DNA of 26,445 bases from IMG/VR virus record IMGVR_UViG_3300028197_000132, positions 1 through 26,445 of that record. The stretch is one strand, 5' to 3'. The stretch is from a virus. How positions within the stretch are numbered: the first letter of the stretch is position 1; the number at the start of each line of letters is the position of its first letter. Shown piece by piece: positions 1 to 7,182 of this stretch. The position numbers were made by a program, and so were the translations under genes. A model generated the notes under the pieces. That model was not told the DNA's origin. It made no database searches and was given only the letters and a program-made list of their open reading frames with translations.

Positions 1-127
1 CGAGTGCGACCGTATCCAATTCACCGAATACATTAAACCCTATATCCGCGTATGAACTCCCGTTGTAAACCTCTACCGCTGAACCAACGTAGGAACTCGA
101 TAGCCGTCGCAATGAATACGCAGCCGC
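1..127. repeat. Terminal direct repeat, copy 1 (circular-contig overlap)
   Basis: The first 127 bases are identical to the last 127 (26319-26445). The repeat lies inside the coding sequence of the tail fibre, and the fibre frame runs through it unbroken when the ends are joined. A length of 127 equals a common largest k-mer of short-read assemblers. I therefore read it as the overlap of a circular assembly rather than a true terminal repeat. The real unit would be 26,318 bp. Confidence 0.93.
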
Positions 128-3043
128 TGCACCGCTGTACGTGTCGAGGAGTGGCGTGTTTTGGGTGAAGTAGTCGCCTATGTTTTGCCGTACATCGTCA
201 ATGTCTCCGCTTGTGTATTTATCCACTCCAAATAAAATTGCTTCATTCATATTGCCGCGAAATACTACAACACTGTATGTACTGCCGCCAATTGCCAAAT
301 CCAAGCCGTTTGTGGAAAACGTTTTTCCGCCTCCTGTAGCCGATGCCACACCGTTAAAGGTGCTTGTGGTTAATGAAGTTGAACTAGCAATATCATGCAA
401 AAACCTTTGCAGCAAAAGGCTTTCGTCTGTAATATTCACGTCTCTATTGCTGCCTGTTGTTCTGTTTCTAACTACAGAACCTTGATAATGATTGCGAAAG
501 CCGTCATTATTATCGCTTTGCATTACTATACCCCAACCCTGTGAACCTGATTGACTTATTTCCCGCCCTACCATTGTCGCAGTAACGGCAGACAAATTAA
601 GGTCCTGCCCCGTGTATTTTAGCGGAGAATATGCGGTGTTGAAATCAATTGCAACCTTCCCTTCATTCTTTACAATTGCGCCACCCGTGTAAATAATCGG
701 TTCAGTTCCCGTCGTTGTCGCGTGGTTGTCGTTTCCTGATTGGTCAAGCCAAGAACTGACCGTGCAGCTTGTACCCGTGCAGAACGAAATAATATCTGCC
801 TCGCTTATGTTTCCTGAACCGTCGAAGCCTATCGTTGTGGTCGTGCTATCCGATGCCCTGCGAATGACCATGCAATCCGTGACGTTGCCGTTCAGCCTTC
901 GCGTTGAATACGCGGCTTCTGCTCCGCTGCCATACGTCTCGTTAAGTAACCCCGTGAACGCTGGCGCTGCTGTTACCTCTTCCCACGTTTGCTTTAAGCT
1001 GATTGGAACTGTGCCGCCCGTCCTCGCTTTGAGATACTCCAAAAGAGCCGCCTTTGCATTAGCGAAAGTAATATCGTCCGCGAGTGTCGTAAACTCAACC
1101 CATGTCCCTGTATCGGGATCTGCGAACGCAGCCTCTGAGTAGTATATCTTTCTTTTGATAACCTTGCCCGCTGTTGGGGTGTCGCTTTCTGCATCCTCTG
1201 CGAGTCCGTCTCCGTCCGCTTTGGCCGTATAGTACAGCTCAACAGTTGCTGTAGCACCGCTTCGGAAAGTCTCAGCGTCTGTTTGAAAACGATCGTGGTA
1301 TTTTGTACCGACTGCAACGTCTGAGAATGACAGCGTTCCCGCTCCGTCAGTTGTTAACGCTTGTCCGTTTGTACCTGTATCAGTGGGAAGAACAAGAGTG
1401 TATGTCGCTCCTGCTGAATGGGGGGGAGATTGTATCTTAACACCGTGTAAATTCTGGTTGCAATTGAGTTGAATTGCTCCATCGTTTGTATCTCCCTTAA
1501 CTTCTAAAACTCCTGTTCCGTTAGGAGCAACAATAATGTTTCCGTTCGTTGTTGACGTGTCTATCTCACGAGCCTGAACGTCGAGGTTGCCTCCGAGTTG
1601 TGGTGAAGTATCATCGACGACAGTTGCAATCTTTGCGTTGTTCGCTGTAATGTCTGAGGCTTGTTGTGACGTGATGCCTGTCTTCGCGTTGTTCGCTGTT
1701 ATATCGTCCGCTTGTTGAGTAGTGATCCCAACCTTTGCCGTGTTGGCTGTGATCTCGCTCGCTTGCGTGGGAGTGATACCTACCTTCGCGGTGTTTGCTG
1801 CGACTGCGCTATTCGCTGCAACCCGTGCATCTGTAAAGTAGAGATTGCCGTTCTCGTCAATGTCTCCCGTATCCAATACAACAACGCCCGTTTGTCCGTT
1901 TACCGAGTCAACAGGAACGCTCGGGATATCGGTTGTGAGTGCAAGCGTACCCGCTGAGCTTGGAAGAATAACTGTGATGTTGCCAGCGTTAGGAGCGCGA
2001 AGCCAAATCTTGCCCGTCGCGTTCTCCCAATACGTTAACGCTCCTTGCTTGAAGTTTACATCTGCGATCGTAGAAAGAGCGTCGCTTCCTTCGATGGTCA
2101 TAGCCTCGAACTCGACTTCGTTCCCATCGGTACCCGCTGCAACCGTGAACGACATAACCCCAGGACTTGCCTCACTCACAGTCAATCCCGAGTGGTTGAC
2201 CTTCATCTTTGCACTCGATGCGAGTATATCGATATAACCCTTTGTCGTATCGTTTAGGGTGTCATAGACTTGCGCCCCTGTTCCGCTGGCTTTGAAACGT
2301 GTCAAAAGCTCTTGGAGTCCGTTGTTGACCATCCACTTCTGAACACCTGAGTTGTAAGATATGACGCTCCCTTGAACCGGGGTATTGATATCAACATCGG
2401 ATAGATCGTCGAGCGTTTCCGCTCCTCCCGTGTTTAGAGTGACAACCCCGTCTCCATCATCAGTAAGGGTGCCGTTGGTTACGTTGATAGTGCGAACGCT
2501 AAGGACATCGGTTGCACCGTCAATCGTCAACATACGCAAGAACCCACGTCGAGCAAAAGCGGGTTCGGTGCCGCCTTCAGGAGTTACCCCATCAATTGGA
2601 GCATTGCAAGCGTCCCACTCGTAAGGGATCTCAACAGACAAATCCAAGAGAACACCCGAGAGGACATTCTTCGTCTCTTCTTCGAGTGGGGTTGTTGTAG
2701 CGTTTACGACCTCATAATCTTGGGCAAAGGTGAAGATATTCCCACCCATGCGGATGTCTGCGATAATGTCCTCCGCGCATTGCTCCGCATCCGATACGAC
2801 CTCCCGTTGTCGTTCTACTTTATCCGTCTTATCTGCGGGTACGTCCAAGATATAAACCTCGATGTTGTAAGTCTTCGTCCCGCTGTCGTACGTTGCACCG
2901 GTGTAAACCAAATGCATGAGGGGGAACTCGGTAAACTTTGCGAGGTCTACGTCATCCGGAGAGCCGAAAGAGAAGCTCTTGATAAAGAAATGACTTGTTG
3001 CGAAGTCTTCAAACCTTTCGACGATGTTGTTAAACGTGATCAT
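1..3043 (-). CDS. Tail fibre / receptor-binding protein, N-terminal 1,014 residues (continues at 26318)
   Basis: This large host-recognition protein is cut by the linear ends of the window. My translation from the ATG at 3043 stays open to base 1 and resumes at 26318, ending at 25675, for 1,228 residues in all. Residues 1-200 are probably the virion attachment part. At about 207 there is a TLDDLSDV motif common in phage fibres. Residues 418-468 are three tandem 17-residue repeats (pattern TAKVGITPTQASEITAN), likely a trimeric stalk, followed by DDTSPQLGGNLD. From about 697 to 955 lies a lectin-like domain with AAYSTRRL and SSWLDQSGND. This resembles the arabinofuranosidase-B-type, concanavalin-fold modules of phage fibres. 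A second copy follows in the other fragment. The start overlaps the -1 frame extension of the upstream gene by 14 bases, which suggests coupling. Fold and role are inferred from motifs. Confidence 0.85.
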   Translation of the reverse strand, partial: MITFNNIVERFEDFATSHFFIKSFSFGSPDDVDLAKFTEFPLMHLVYTGATYDSGTKTYNIEVYILDVPADKTDKVERQREVVSDAEQCAEDIIADIRMGGNIFTFAQDYEVVNATTTPLEEETKNVLSGVLLDLSVEIPYEWDACNAPIDGVTPEGGTEPAFARRGFLRMLTIDGATDVLSVRTINVTNGTLTDDGDGVVTLNTGGAETLDDLSDVDINTPVQGSVISYNSGVQKWMVNNGLQELLTRFKASGTGAQVYDTLNDTTKGYIDILASSAKMKVNHSGLTVSEASPGVMSFTVAAGTDGNEVEFEAMTIEGSDALSTIADVNFKQGALTYWENATGKIWLRAPNAGNITVILPSSAGTLALTTDIPSVPVDSVNGQTGVVVLDTGDIDENGNLYFTDARVAANSAVAANTAKVGITPTQASEITANTAKVGITTQQADDITANNAKTGITSQQASDITANNAKIATVVDDTSPQLGGNLDVQAREIDTSTTNGNIIVAPNGTGVLEVKGDTNDGAIQLNCNQNLHGVKIQSPPHSAGATYTLVLPTDTGTNGQALTTDGAGTLSFSDVAVGTKYHDRFQTDAETFRSGATATVELYYTAKADGDGLAEDAESDTPTAGKVIKRKIYYSEAAFADPDTGTWVEFTTLADDITFANAKAALLEYLKARTGGTVPISLKQTWEEVTAAPAFTGLLNETYGSGAEAAYSTRRLNGNVTDCMVIRRASDSTTTTIGFDGSGNISEADIISFCTGTSCTVSSWLDQSGNDNHATTTGTEPIIYTGGAIVKNEGKVAIDFNTAYSPLKYTGQDLNLSAVTATMVGREISQSGSQGWGIVMQSDNNDGFRNHYQGSVVRNRTTGSNRDVNITDESLLLQRFLHDIASSTSLTTSTFNGVASATGGGKTFSTNGLDLAIGGSTYSVVVFRGNMNEAILFGVDKYTSGDIDDVRQNIGDYFTQNTPLLDTYSGAAAAYSLRRLSSSYVGSAVEVYNGSSYADIGFNVFGELDTVAL
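1640..1792 (-). repeat. Three tandem 51-bp repeats encoding a 17-residue fibre stalk unit
   Basis: Units are 1792-1742, 1741-1691 and 1690-1640, read on the minus strand. Each encodes a variant of TAKVGITPTQASEITAN, and a fourth partial unit (NAKI) follows. The units differ at many third positions, so the protein pattern is kept while the DNA has diverged. Repeats of this kind occur in the stalks of marine phage fibres. Unit number probably sets stalk length, but that is inference. Confidence 0.85.
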
Positions 3044-3251
3044 GTGAGCTTCTGTCTTTTAAATAACTGAGGTGCTGGAAGATGACTTGGACAGGGAGTT
3101 CCGTAATCGTGTCCATCTTGAGGATGTCTTCTCCTGAGAGGGAATAGAGGAGATGGTACCATCCCCATTTTTCACCGACTGGATCGCTTTGTCCGCCACC
3201 TCCAGCAAAGAGAACTGCATATCGTGAAGCAGTTGATTTCTGGAAGTCCAA
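3030..3251 (-). CDS. Probable -1 frameshift extension of the chaperone-like gene
   Basis: This 73-residue reading frame lies in the -1 frame relative to 3715-3059 and has no ATG of its own near its 5' end; its first codon is TTG at 3251. It contains KWGWYHLLYSLSGEDILK and TELPVQVIFQHLSYLKD, which look like a folded helical domain. The last codons overlap the fibre ATG at 3043 by 14 bases, the tight spacing seen elsewhere in this genome. A slip at the poly-T run would give a 228-residue fusion. A slip at AAAAAT (3172-3167) would join the frames later and keep more of the zero frame. An assembly indel is the main alternative. Confidence 0.55.
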   Translation of the reverse strand: MDFQKSTASRYAVLFAGGGGQSDPVGEKWGWYHLLYSLSGEDILKMDTITELPVQVIFQHLSYLKDRSSHDHV

Positions 3252-3715
3252 AAAAAAAGCAGCATCCCCGATACCAAGTCCGCTGGCATCTCTTCAAATA
3301 TACTCGCGTCTTCTTTGGCGCTGTACTTCTTTATCTCGTATTTGTCTCCGAGTTCGTAAGTCACCTCTCGATAGAGGAGAGCGGTAATTTTATGAGCGTT
3401 CTTCCAAAAGTCTTCGAGGTGGTTTTCCATATCGATCCACTCCCCCGCTGTAAACTCATCCCAGCTCGGAATAAAGCCAAAGCGTTTTCCGTCCATCTGA
3501 ACGACTTTCTCGTGTCGTGCGGTCTCTTGGGTCAGGAGATTATCCAAATGCGCTGAGGCGGCTTCTATGAGCTTCTGAGGCATTGCCCTGAGTTTCTCCA
3601 CCGAGTACCCCGAGCAGATGGATATCTTCTCGAGGGGGTTGTCTGCGGTCATCATGATTTGGAGTTCTCCGAGTGAGAGATCCGACCATCGGTGCGGGAG
3701 TTTGAGTTCCATCAT
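3059..3715 (-). CDS. Tail-assembly-chaperone-like protein (zero-frame product)
   Basis: This 218-residue protein lies just after the large terminase. It looks like Bacteroidota phage proteins with a short N-terminal motif (LPHRWSDLSLGELQ), a middle FIPSWDEFTAGEWIDME segment and an HKITALLYREV segment. I associate this pattern with tail assembly chaperones, but I could not search it. Its last 20 residues are low-complexity and Ser-rich (SSSSTSVI), unlike the rest. A second frame over the same bases reads much more like protein (3251-3030). A run of nine T (3258-3250) sits where a -1 slip would join the two. This mirrors the gpG/gpGT arrangement of lambda-like tails. Its place next to the terminase rather than the tape measure is odd, so the chaperone role is tentative. 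Confidence 0.6.
   Translation of the reverse strand: MMELKLPHRWSDLSLGELQIMMTADNPLEKISICSGYSVEKLRAMPQKLIEAASAHLDNLLTQETARHEKVVQMDGKRFGFIPSWDEFTAGEWIDMENHLEDFWKNAHKITALLYREVTYELGDKYEIKKYSAKEDASIFEEMPADLVSGMLLFFWTSRNQLLHDMQFSLLEVADKAIQSVKNGDGTISSIPSQEKTSSRWTRLRNSLSKSSSSTSVI
3250..3258 (-). promoter_or_regulatory. Candidate -1 ribosomal slippery site (T9)
   Basis: On the minus strand the zero-frame codons here are CTT TTT TTT TGG, giving U UUU UUU in the mRNA, a textbook -1 slippery heptamer. Slipping back one base gives TTG at 3251, the first codon of the alternative frame. Homopolymers also attract sequencing errors, so this may instead mark an indel. Confidence 0.5.
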
Positions 3716-3742
3716 TCTAATAACTTGATTTGTTTGGTTTCC

Positions 3743-4894
3743 TTACCCGATAGCGTAAGAGCCGAAGTTCGGGTTTGTTTGGTTGAATGTTATCGCGTAC
3801 CTCATCGCGTCGATAGCGTGGTTGAATGAATCGACCGGGTCATTGAGTTGCTTCCCGTTCTTGTCTTCCTTCCATTTGTAATTGCGAAGCTCCCGGATGA
3901 GGTTCACACTCCGAGCCGTGACAAGAAGCGGTCGCGAATGGAGGAACTGGATTCCATTTTTAACCGAATCTTTTCCCTTTCTTGCTCCGTGAGTATTGAA
4001 TCCGTGAGCGTGTATCTCGTCGATGCTCTTTGGTTCAGCGCTGTCACAGATGACAACATCCGATCGATTGACTTGATTATCTCTGAGGACTTTTGATATA
4101 TCTGAATTAGTAAGTCGAGTCGCGTAGCAGAGTTCGTCGACTGCGAACCCGTGCCCGTCTGTATAGACTCGGACGATTGCGGTTGGGTCGTTTGTATATC
4201 CAAAGTCCAGTCCGATGTTGAGGAATTTAAATTCATTGGGTATTTGGTTTATTTCTTTCCAGTGGGTAAAGATGGTGCTTTGTGCGGTGCCTCGTTCTCC
4301 GAGACCGTAAACCTTCCAAAAGTTCTCGTCTGCTGTTTTAAACCGCTCAATTTCCATGACCACACTTTCTGGTAAGAACGGGTTGTCTTTGTACGTGGTT
4401 CGGAAGAACTCTGCGTCTTCTCGTGGGATGACTTCTTCATAGATCCAATGGAATTCGTCTGATGGGTTGTAATCGATTAAGACCCTTCCCGTAGTTCGTA
4501 GGAGGAGTTGCCGCCAATCTTCGAGGTTTATCTCGTTGGCTTCGTTGATGAATAGAACGTCTCGCTTGCGTCCTCTTACCTTTTGCGGTTGGTCGATGCT
4601 TATGAACTCAACCATGTTACCCCACAGTTGATAGGTCGCGTCGCTCTTGTTGTGGAGGTCGGGGTTGTATATGTCTTCGTTGTTGAGTATCTCAAAGAAG
4701 TCTCTCATCGCTGTTGCACGAAGTGCTGGGAATGTCTTTCGGCATATGGTGATAACGAGACCCGAGTTCTTGTGACAAAGCTCAATGAGTGCGGTCAGGA
4801 TGGAGTACGTCTTTCCGGATCGTGTCCCGCCTTGGTGGATTTGAATCTTCGACGTGCATTCTTTGACGTGGTAATATGTCGCGGGGAGTTTCAC
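3743..4894 (-). CDS. terL: Terminase large subunit (DNA packaging ATPase/nuclease)
   Basis: This is the motor that packages DNA into the prohead through the portal and cuts the concatemer. The ATPase domain has a Walker A motif GGTRSGKT at about residues 22-29 and a Walker B-like DVLFINEAN near 113-121. The C-terminal RNase H-like nuclease shows GLDFGYTNDPTA, CDSAEPKSIDE and DPVDSFNHAIDAMRYA, which supply the acidic residues. The pattern matches the PBSX/Terminase_3 group, and 383 residues is slightly short but complete. I chose GTG at 4894 because it overlaps the stop of the upstream 45-residue ORF (GTGA); a TTG at 4897 is possible. It follows the small subunit and a Bacteroidota-type promoter. 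Confidence 0.95.
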   Translation of the reverse strand: MKLPATYYHVKECTSKIQIHQGGTRSGKTYSILTALIELCHKNSGLVITICRKTFPALRATAMRDFFEILNNEDIYNPDLHNKSDATYQLWGNMVEFISIDQPQKVRGRKRDVLFINEANEINLEDWRQLLLRTTGRVLIDYNPSDEFHWIYEEVIPREDAEFFRTTYKDNPFLPESVVMEIERFKTADENFWKVYGLGERGTAQSTIFTHWKEINQIPNEFKFLNIGLDFGYTNDPTAIVRVYTDGHGFAVDELCYATRLTNSDISKVLRDNQVNRSDVVICDSAEPKSIDEIHAHGFNTHGARKGKDSVKNGIQFLHSRPLLVTARSVNLIRELRNYKWKEDKNGKQLNDPVDSFNHAIDAMRYAITFNQTNPNFGSYAIG

Positions 4895-5028
4895 CAAGGA
4901 CGAGGGTACTTTCTACCGTTTTGTTTTTCCCTCTTCTGTATCTCCTCCTCGATAATTTTCTTTGTGTCTGCCTTGCTACTTCGGAGTAAACCCAATAAAC
5001 CCGGTACGCTGTAAAGATGAAGATTCAT
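4891..5028 (-). CDS. Small ORF between the terminase subunits, unknown (45 aa)
   Basis: An ATG at 5028 opens 45 codons ending in a TGA that overlaps the GTG start of terL. It fills the gap between terS and terL and starts about 16 bases below a good promoter. The product begins MNLHLYSVPGLLGLLRSS, followed by a charged helix rich in Lys and Glu and a basic end. I recognise no family. Support is its position, its overlap with terL and the absence of another gene here. It could instead be a leader that couples terL translation to the promoter. Confidence 0.5.
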   Translation of the reverse strand: MNLHLYSVPGLLGLLRSSKADTKKIIEEEIQKREKQNGRKYPRPW

Positions 5029-5043
5029 GCTCGTTTGTTTTGT

Positions 5044-5073
5044 CAAATATACCAAATAAATTTAGCTATCCAA
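5044..5073 (-). promoter_or_regulatory. Bacteroidota-type promoter before terL
   Basis: On the minus strand TTG (5073-5071) is followed by exactly 19 bases and then TATATTTG (5051-5044). This fits the Bacteroidota consensus of TTG/TTTG, about 19-21 bases and TAnnTTTG for the primary sigma factor. Transcription would start near 5037, just above the 45-residue ORF. The -33 part lies within the end of terS, so the promoter could boost terL and late genes separately. This is the best promoter match I found by eye. Confidence 0.65.
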
Positions 5074-5406
5074 CCACGAGAGCGGCTTTTTCTCTGTTAC
5101 CTCTATCTCTTGTCGTTCGATATATCCGCGCTTCTTGCCTTTGGTCTTGAGGAAGAAGATAGTCGCGGCTGGGTTGCCTTCCTTCACGAGCTTGTAAAGG
5201 TGCGATTCTGCGAAGTCGAGGACACCGTCTTGAATGGAGTTGACCGCGCTCTTATATTCTTGGTCTGACTTGAGCCATGCGTAATGGGTCGAGCGATCAA
5301 TCCTAACCATCTTCGCGGCTGTGGAGACGATACCAAGCGACTTCTCCAAGGCTTCCAACATAGCCTCTTTTTTAGTGTTGGATGTGTTGGTCTTAAGTGC
5401 TTCCAT
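5062..5406 (-). CDS. terS: Terminase small subunit
   Basis: This 114-residue protein recognises phage DNA and loads the large subunit for packaging. Residues about 20-50 form an HTH (LGIVSTAAKMVRIDRSTHYAW), followed by an oligomerisation part with the family pattern LYKLVKEGNPAATIFFLKTKG and then KRGYIERQEIEV. This matches small terminases of phages and prophages closely. The ATG overlaps the stop of the ParB-like gene (TAATG), so the two are probably translated together. Only a 45-residue ORF separates it from terL. Confidence 0.92.
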   Translation of the reverse strand: MEALKTNTSNTKKEAMLEALEKSLGIVSTAAKMVRIDRSTHYAWLKSDQEYKSAVNSIQDGVLDFAESHLYKLVKEGNPAATIFFLKTKGKKRGYIERQEIEVTEKKPLSWLDS

Positions 5407-5810
5407 TATTTACCGCATAATTCACATTTGACTTTTTCTTCTTTCTCTTCGGGTTCCTCTTGGGGATCCCATACGTTAAGCATCCAATCGTTCAATTCGG
5501 TTGCATCCCATTCGTTCGCGAGAATATCCATGTCGTGTTCTCCTGCGTTGGTGTTGTCCTTTATCGTAAACTCTCGGTCTTTTAGTTCGCCCCATGTAGC
5601 GACATAGACCGGAGCCTCTTTGAGTCCCGCTGCTTTGCACGCTTTGAATCTCATGTTCCCTCCGATTATAACCATGTCGGGGTTGACAACGATGGGTCGT
5701 GCTTGGAGCATCTCGGGGAACTCTCGGATTGATTGAACGAGCTTGTCGAACCTCTCCTCTTTAATCGTCCTCGGATTCCGGGGATTCTCCCTTATCGCTG
5801 AGAGTTTCAT
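5406..5810 (-). CDS. ParB/sulfiredoxin-like domain protein
   Basis: This 134-residue protein has a ParB-like N-terminal domain: MKLSAIRENPRNPRTI, then a helix with FDKLVQSIREFPEML, then ARPIVVNPDMVIIGGNMRFKAC with the GGNMR motif. In phages such stand-alone domains sit near methyltransferases and terminases and may bind or cut DNA; their role is poorly known. The C-terminus is acidic (EEPEEKEEK) and ends CELCGK, a possible half zinc site. I chose the ATG at 5810, where the ParB motif begins and a GGAA lies about 9 bases before, over one 45 bases upstream. It overlaps the preceding gene by 50 bases and terS by TAATG. Confidence 0.8.
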   Translation of the reverse strand: MKLSAIRENPRNPRTIKEERFDKLVQSIREFPEMLQARPIVVNPDMVIIGGNMRFKACKAAGLKEAPVYVATWGELKDREFTIKDNTNAGEHDMDILANEWDATELNDWMLNVWDPQEEPEEKEEKVKCELCGK

Positions 5811-5982
5811 TGGCTTGTTCCAAGACGGCTTCGAGGGTATATCGGAAGTCTGCATTATGAACGGCTAGGGTTAGAAGTAAAGTCGCGGGGTCGTCCCCGG
5901 CATGGAGTCGAATTGCTTTGTCATTCTCCGTGATGAGAAGGAAGTTCTTCGCATGGAGGAGGGCTTTTCTTGCGTTTCTCAT
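5761..5982 (-). CDS. Hypothetical protein, 73 aa
   Basis: I do not recognise this short acidic protein. From the ATG at 5982, which overlaps the methyltransferase stop (ATGA), it begins MRNARKALLHAKNFLLITEN and is mostly helical by composition, with an Asp/Glu/Ser-rich tail. An ATG 36 bases upstream is possible but would overlap the methyltransferase by 40 bases. The overlaps on both sides place it firmly in the operon. It contains DPATLLLTLAVHN, which looks like a packed helix. Confidence 0.7.
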   Translation of the reverse strand: MRNARKALLHAKNFLLITENDKAIRLHAGDDPATLLLTLAVHNADFRYTLEAVLEQANETLSDKGESPESEDD

Positions 5983-6602
5983 ATCGTCAAAGATGCGCTT
6001 TTTATTATCTCGATACAAAGATCGTTCGGAATTTTGCTTCTCTCATAGTTGCCTTTGAGTCCTTGCGTACCTGTCCGACTACCTCTCGGTGCTGCCTCGT
6101 GACACGGTGCGCCATTCTTGCACATGGGGCGCGGATTCCATGTGCGGGAGTTCGTCCATATATCCGTGGGTTTCATTCGGGTGTCACCGTATTGACAATA
6201 AGTGACCGTCTTTCGATGTTTGCCTTCAAGCTCTGGCATCTTTCGCATCAATCCCCGAGGGTTCTCAATGAACCAAACCTTCGGATTGATTTCGTCAATG
6301 ATTCGAAGCGTTTCTCTGAGAAGTTGGATTCCGAGTTTTGCGGTTTCTGTTTTTGGGATATATGCTCCGCGTCCGCCTGTCCAATGGTGACCAATAGCGG
6401 CAACGCTGAATCCAGTACATGGAGGAGATGCCCAAACCATTTCAGGCTGAAATGGCATCTGTTTTACATCAAACATAAGAACGTCACAGAGGTAATCGAT
6501 TCCGGGAAAGTCGTTGATATCAGAACTAAAAACTTCATGCCCTAACGATTCAGCCGCCTTGCCTATCGAGCGGCTCCCGGCAAATAACTCGAGGACTTTC
6601 AT
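5979..6602 (-). CDS. C5-cytosine DNA methyltransferase (orphan, compact)
   Basis: This protein transfers methyl from S-adenosylmethionine to carbon 5 of cytosine in DNA. Motif I is LELFAGSRSIGKAAESLGHE (residues 4-23), and the catalytic motif IV is ASPPCTGFS with Cys62. Motif VI appears as ENPRG (113-117) instead of the usual ENV, motif VIII as QYGDTRMKP, and the final helix as RSKIPNDLCIEII. At 207 residues it is short for the family and has little room for a target-recognition domain. No restriction enzyme lies next to it, so it probably protects phage DNA from the host or marks it for packaging or regulation. The start is coupled to the upstream gene by ATGA. Confidence 0.88.
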   Translation of the reverse strand: MKVLELFAGSRSIGKAAESLGHEVFSSDINDFPGIDYLCDVLMFDVKQMPFQPEMVWASPPCTGFSVAAIGHHWTGGRGAYIPKTETAKLGIQLLRETLRIIDEINPKVWFIENPRGLMRKMPELEGKHRKTVTYCQYGDTRMKPTDIWTNSRTWNPRPMCKNGAPCHEAAPRGSRTGTQGLKGNYERSKIPNDLCIEIIKSASLTI

Positions 6603-6802
6603 GGGTGTAAGATTCTGCCCTCAACATCTCGTGCGATATTCTCGAGGGTCTCTTTGTCGTATTGGGTTATGGGAAGAACCCGCTTCACCAAGAAGGGATC
6701 GCCTCCGAAGTGCTGATGTTCAAATTTCTCTTTCTGGTCTTGTTTAAGAAATTGGCGGATGTTCTCCGCTATCTTCTCGCGTTCCGTTGTAGTGTAACTC
6801 AT
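6599..6802 (-). CDS. Hypothetical protein, 67 aa
   Basis: I do not recognise this small protein. The frame is open for 65 codons upstream, but the ATG at 6802 overlaps the preceding stop exactly (ATGA), and the extra part is a shadow of the Cys-rich gene. The product starts MSYTTTEREKIAENIRQFL and continues with a charged stretch (KQDQKEKFEHQHFGGDPF), then LVKRVLPITQYDKETLENI. It is likely helical and DNA- or protein-binding by charge, but no function can be assigned. It is coupled to the methyltransferase by another ATGA. Confidence 0.78.
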   Translation of the reverse strand: MSYTTTEREKIAENIRQFLKQDQKEKFEHQHFGGDPFLVKRVLPITQYDKETLENIARDVEGRILHP

Positions 6803-7182
6803 TCTGTTTCGTTTACTAGTTTTTGAAGCTCCTGAAGCATCCGACGGTTGCACGAACTGCATTGACTTGCTTGGGTGTTTGTTCCTGTCACCTTCGAATA
6901 GAGCTTCGCGAGTTGTCCGTTTGTTCTGAATTGGTTCTCTGTCTGAAGAAATGTCTTGATCGCGTCGATGTCTGCTTGTTTTATTTCTGCTTCCCACTTA
7001 CCGAGAGGACAAGACGCAACCTTGAGACGTGTCTTCGTGGGCATATGGCATCCGCACAACTTCGAGTCGGTGAAGGCTTCTGTCACGAGGTCTCCGCAAC
7101 TCTTGGTCTTCTCGACGAAGTGTTCGCAAGCGTTGCAGATCGTGAGTCGGTCAGTCCTCTTTTGTGCCGTTACGAAGAACAT
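6799..7182 (-). CDS. Cys-rich, probably zinc-binding protein
   Basis: This 127-residue protein has two cysteine clusters. The first comprises C16 and C19 (ICNACEHF), C29, C43 and C45 (LCGCHMP) and C58 (CPLGKW), spaced like a double zinc site. The second is C108 and C111 (CSSCNRRM) near the C-terminus. The order CxxC, CGC and CPLGKW recurs in small proteins of Bacteroidota phages as far as I can recall, with no known role. It overlaps the sigma-like gene by 32 bases and the next gene by ATGA. Position among regulatory genes suggests nucleic-acid binding, which is inference only. Confidence 0.78.
   Translation of the reverse strand: MFFVTAQKRTDRLTICNACEHFVEKTKSCGDLVTEAFTDSKLCGCHMPTKTRLKVASCPLGKWEAEIKQADIDAIKTFLQTENQFRTNGQLAKLYSKVTGTNTQASQCSSCNRRMLQELQKLVNETE

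Noticed and set aside
726-1142. Plus-strand ORF of 138 codons, and others such as 180-485 and 1845-2237
   Set aside because: They are antisense to the fibre, whose minus-strand translation is coherent with domains and repeats. No plus-strand operon context exists.
994-1317. Minus-strand 107-codon ORF inside the fibre region
   Set aside because: Out of frame with the fibre, which is continuous here; its sequence is low in structure and Arg/Ser/Gln-rich.
4583-5014. Plus-strand ORF of 143 codons over the start of terL
   Set aside because: Antisense to the Walker A region of terL, with no recognisable features.
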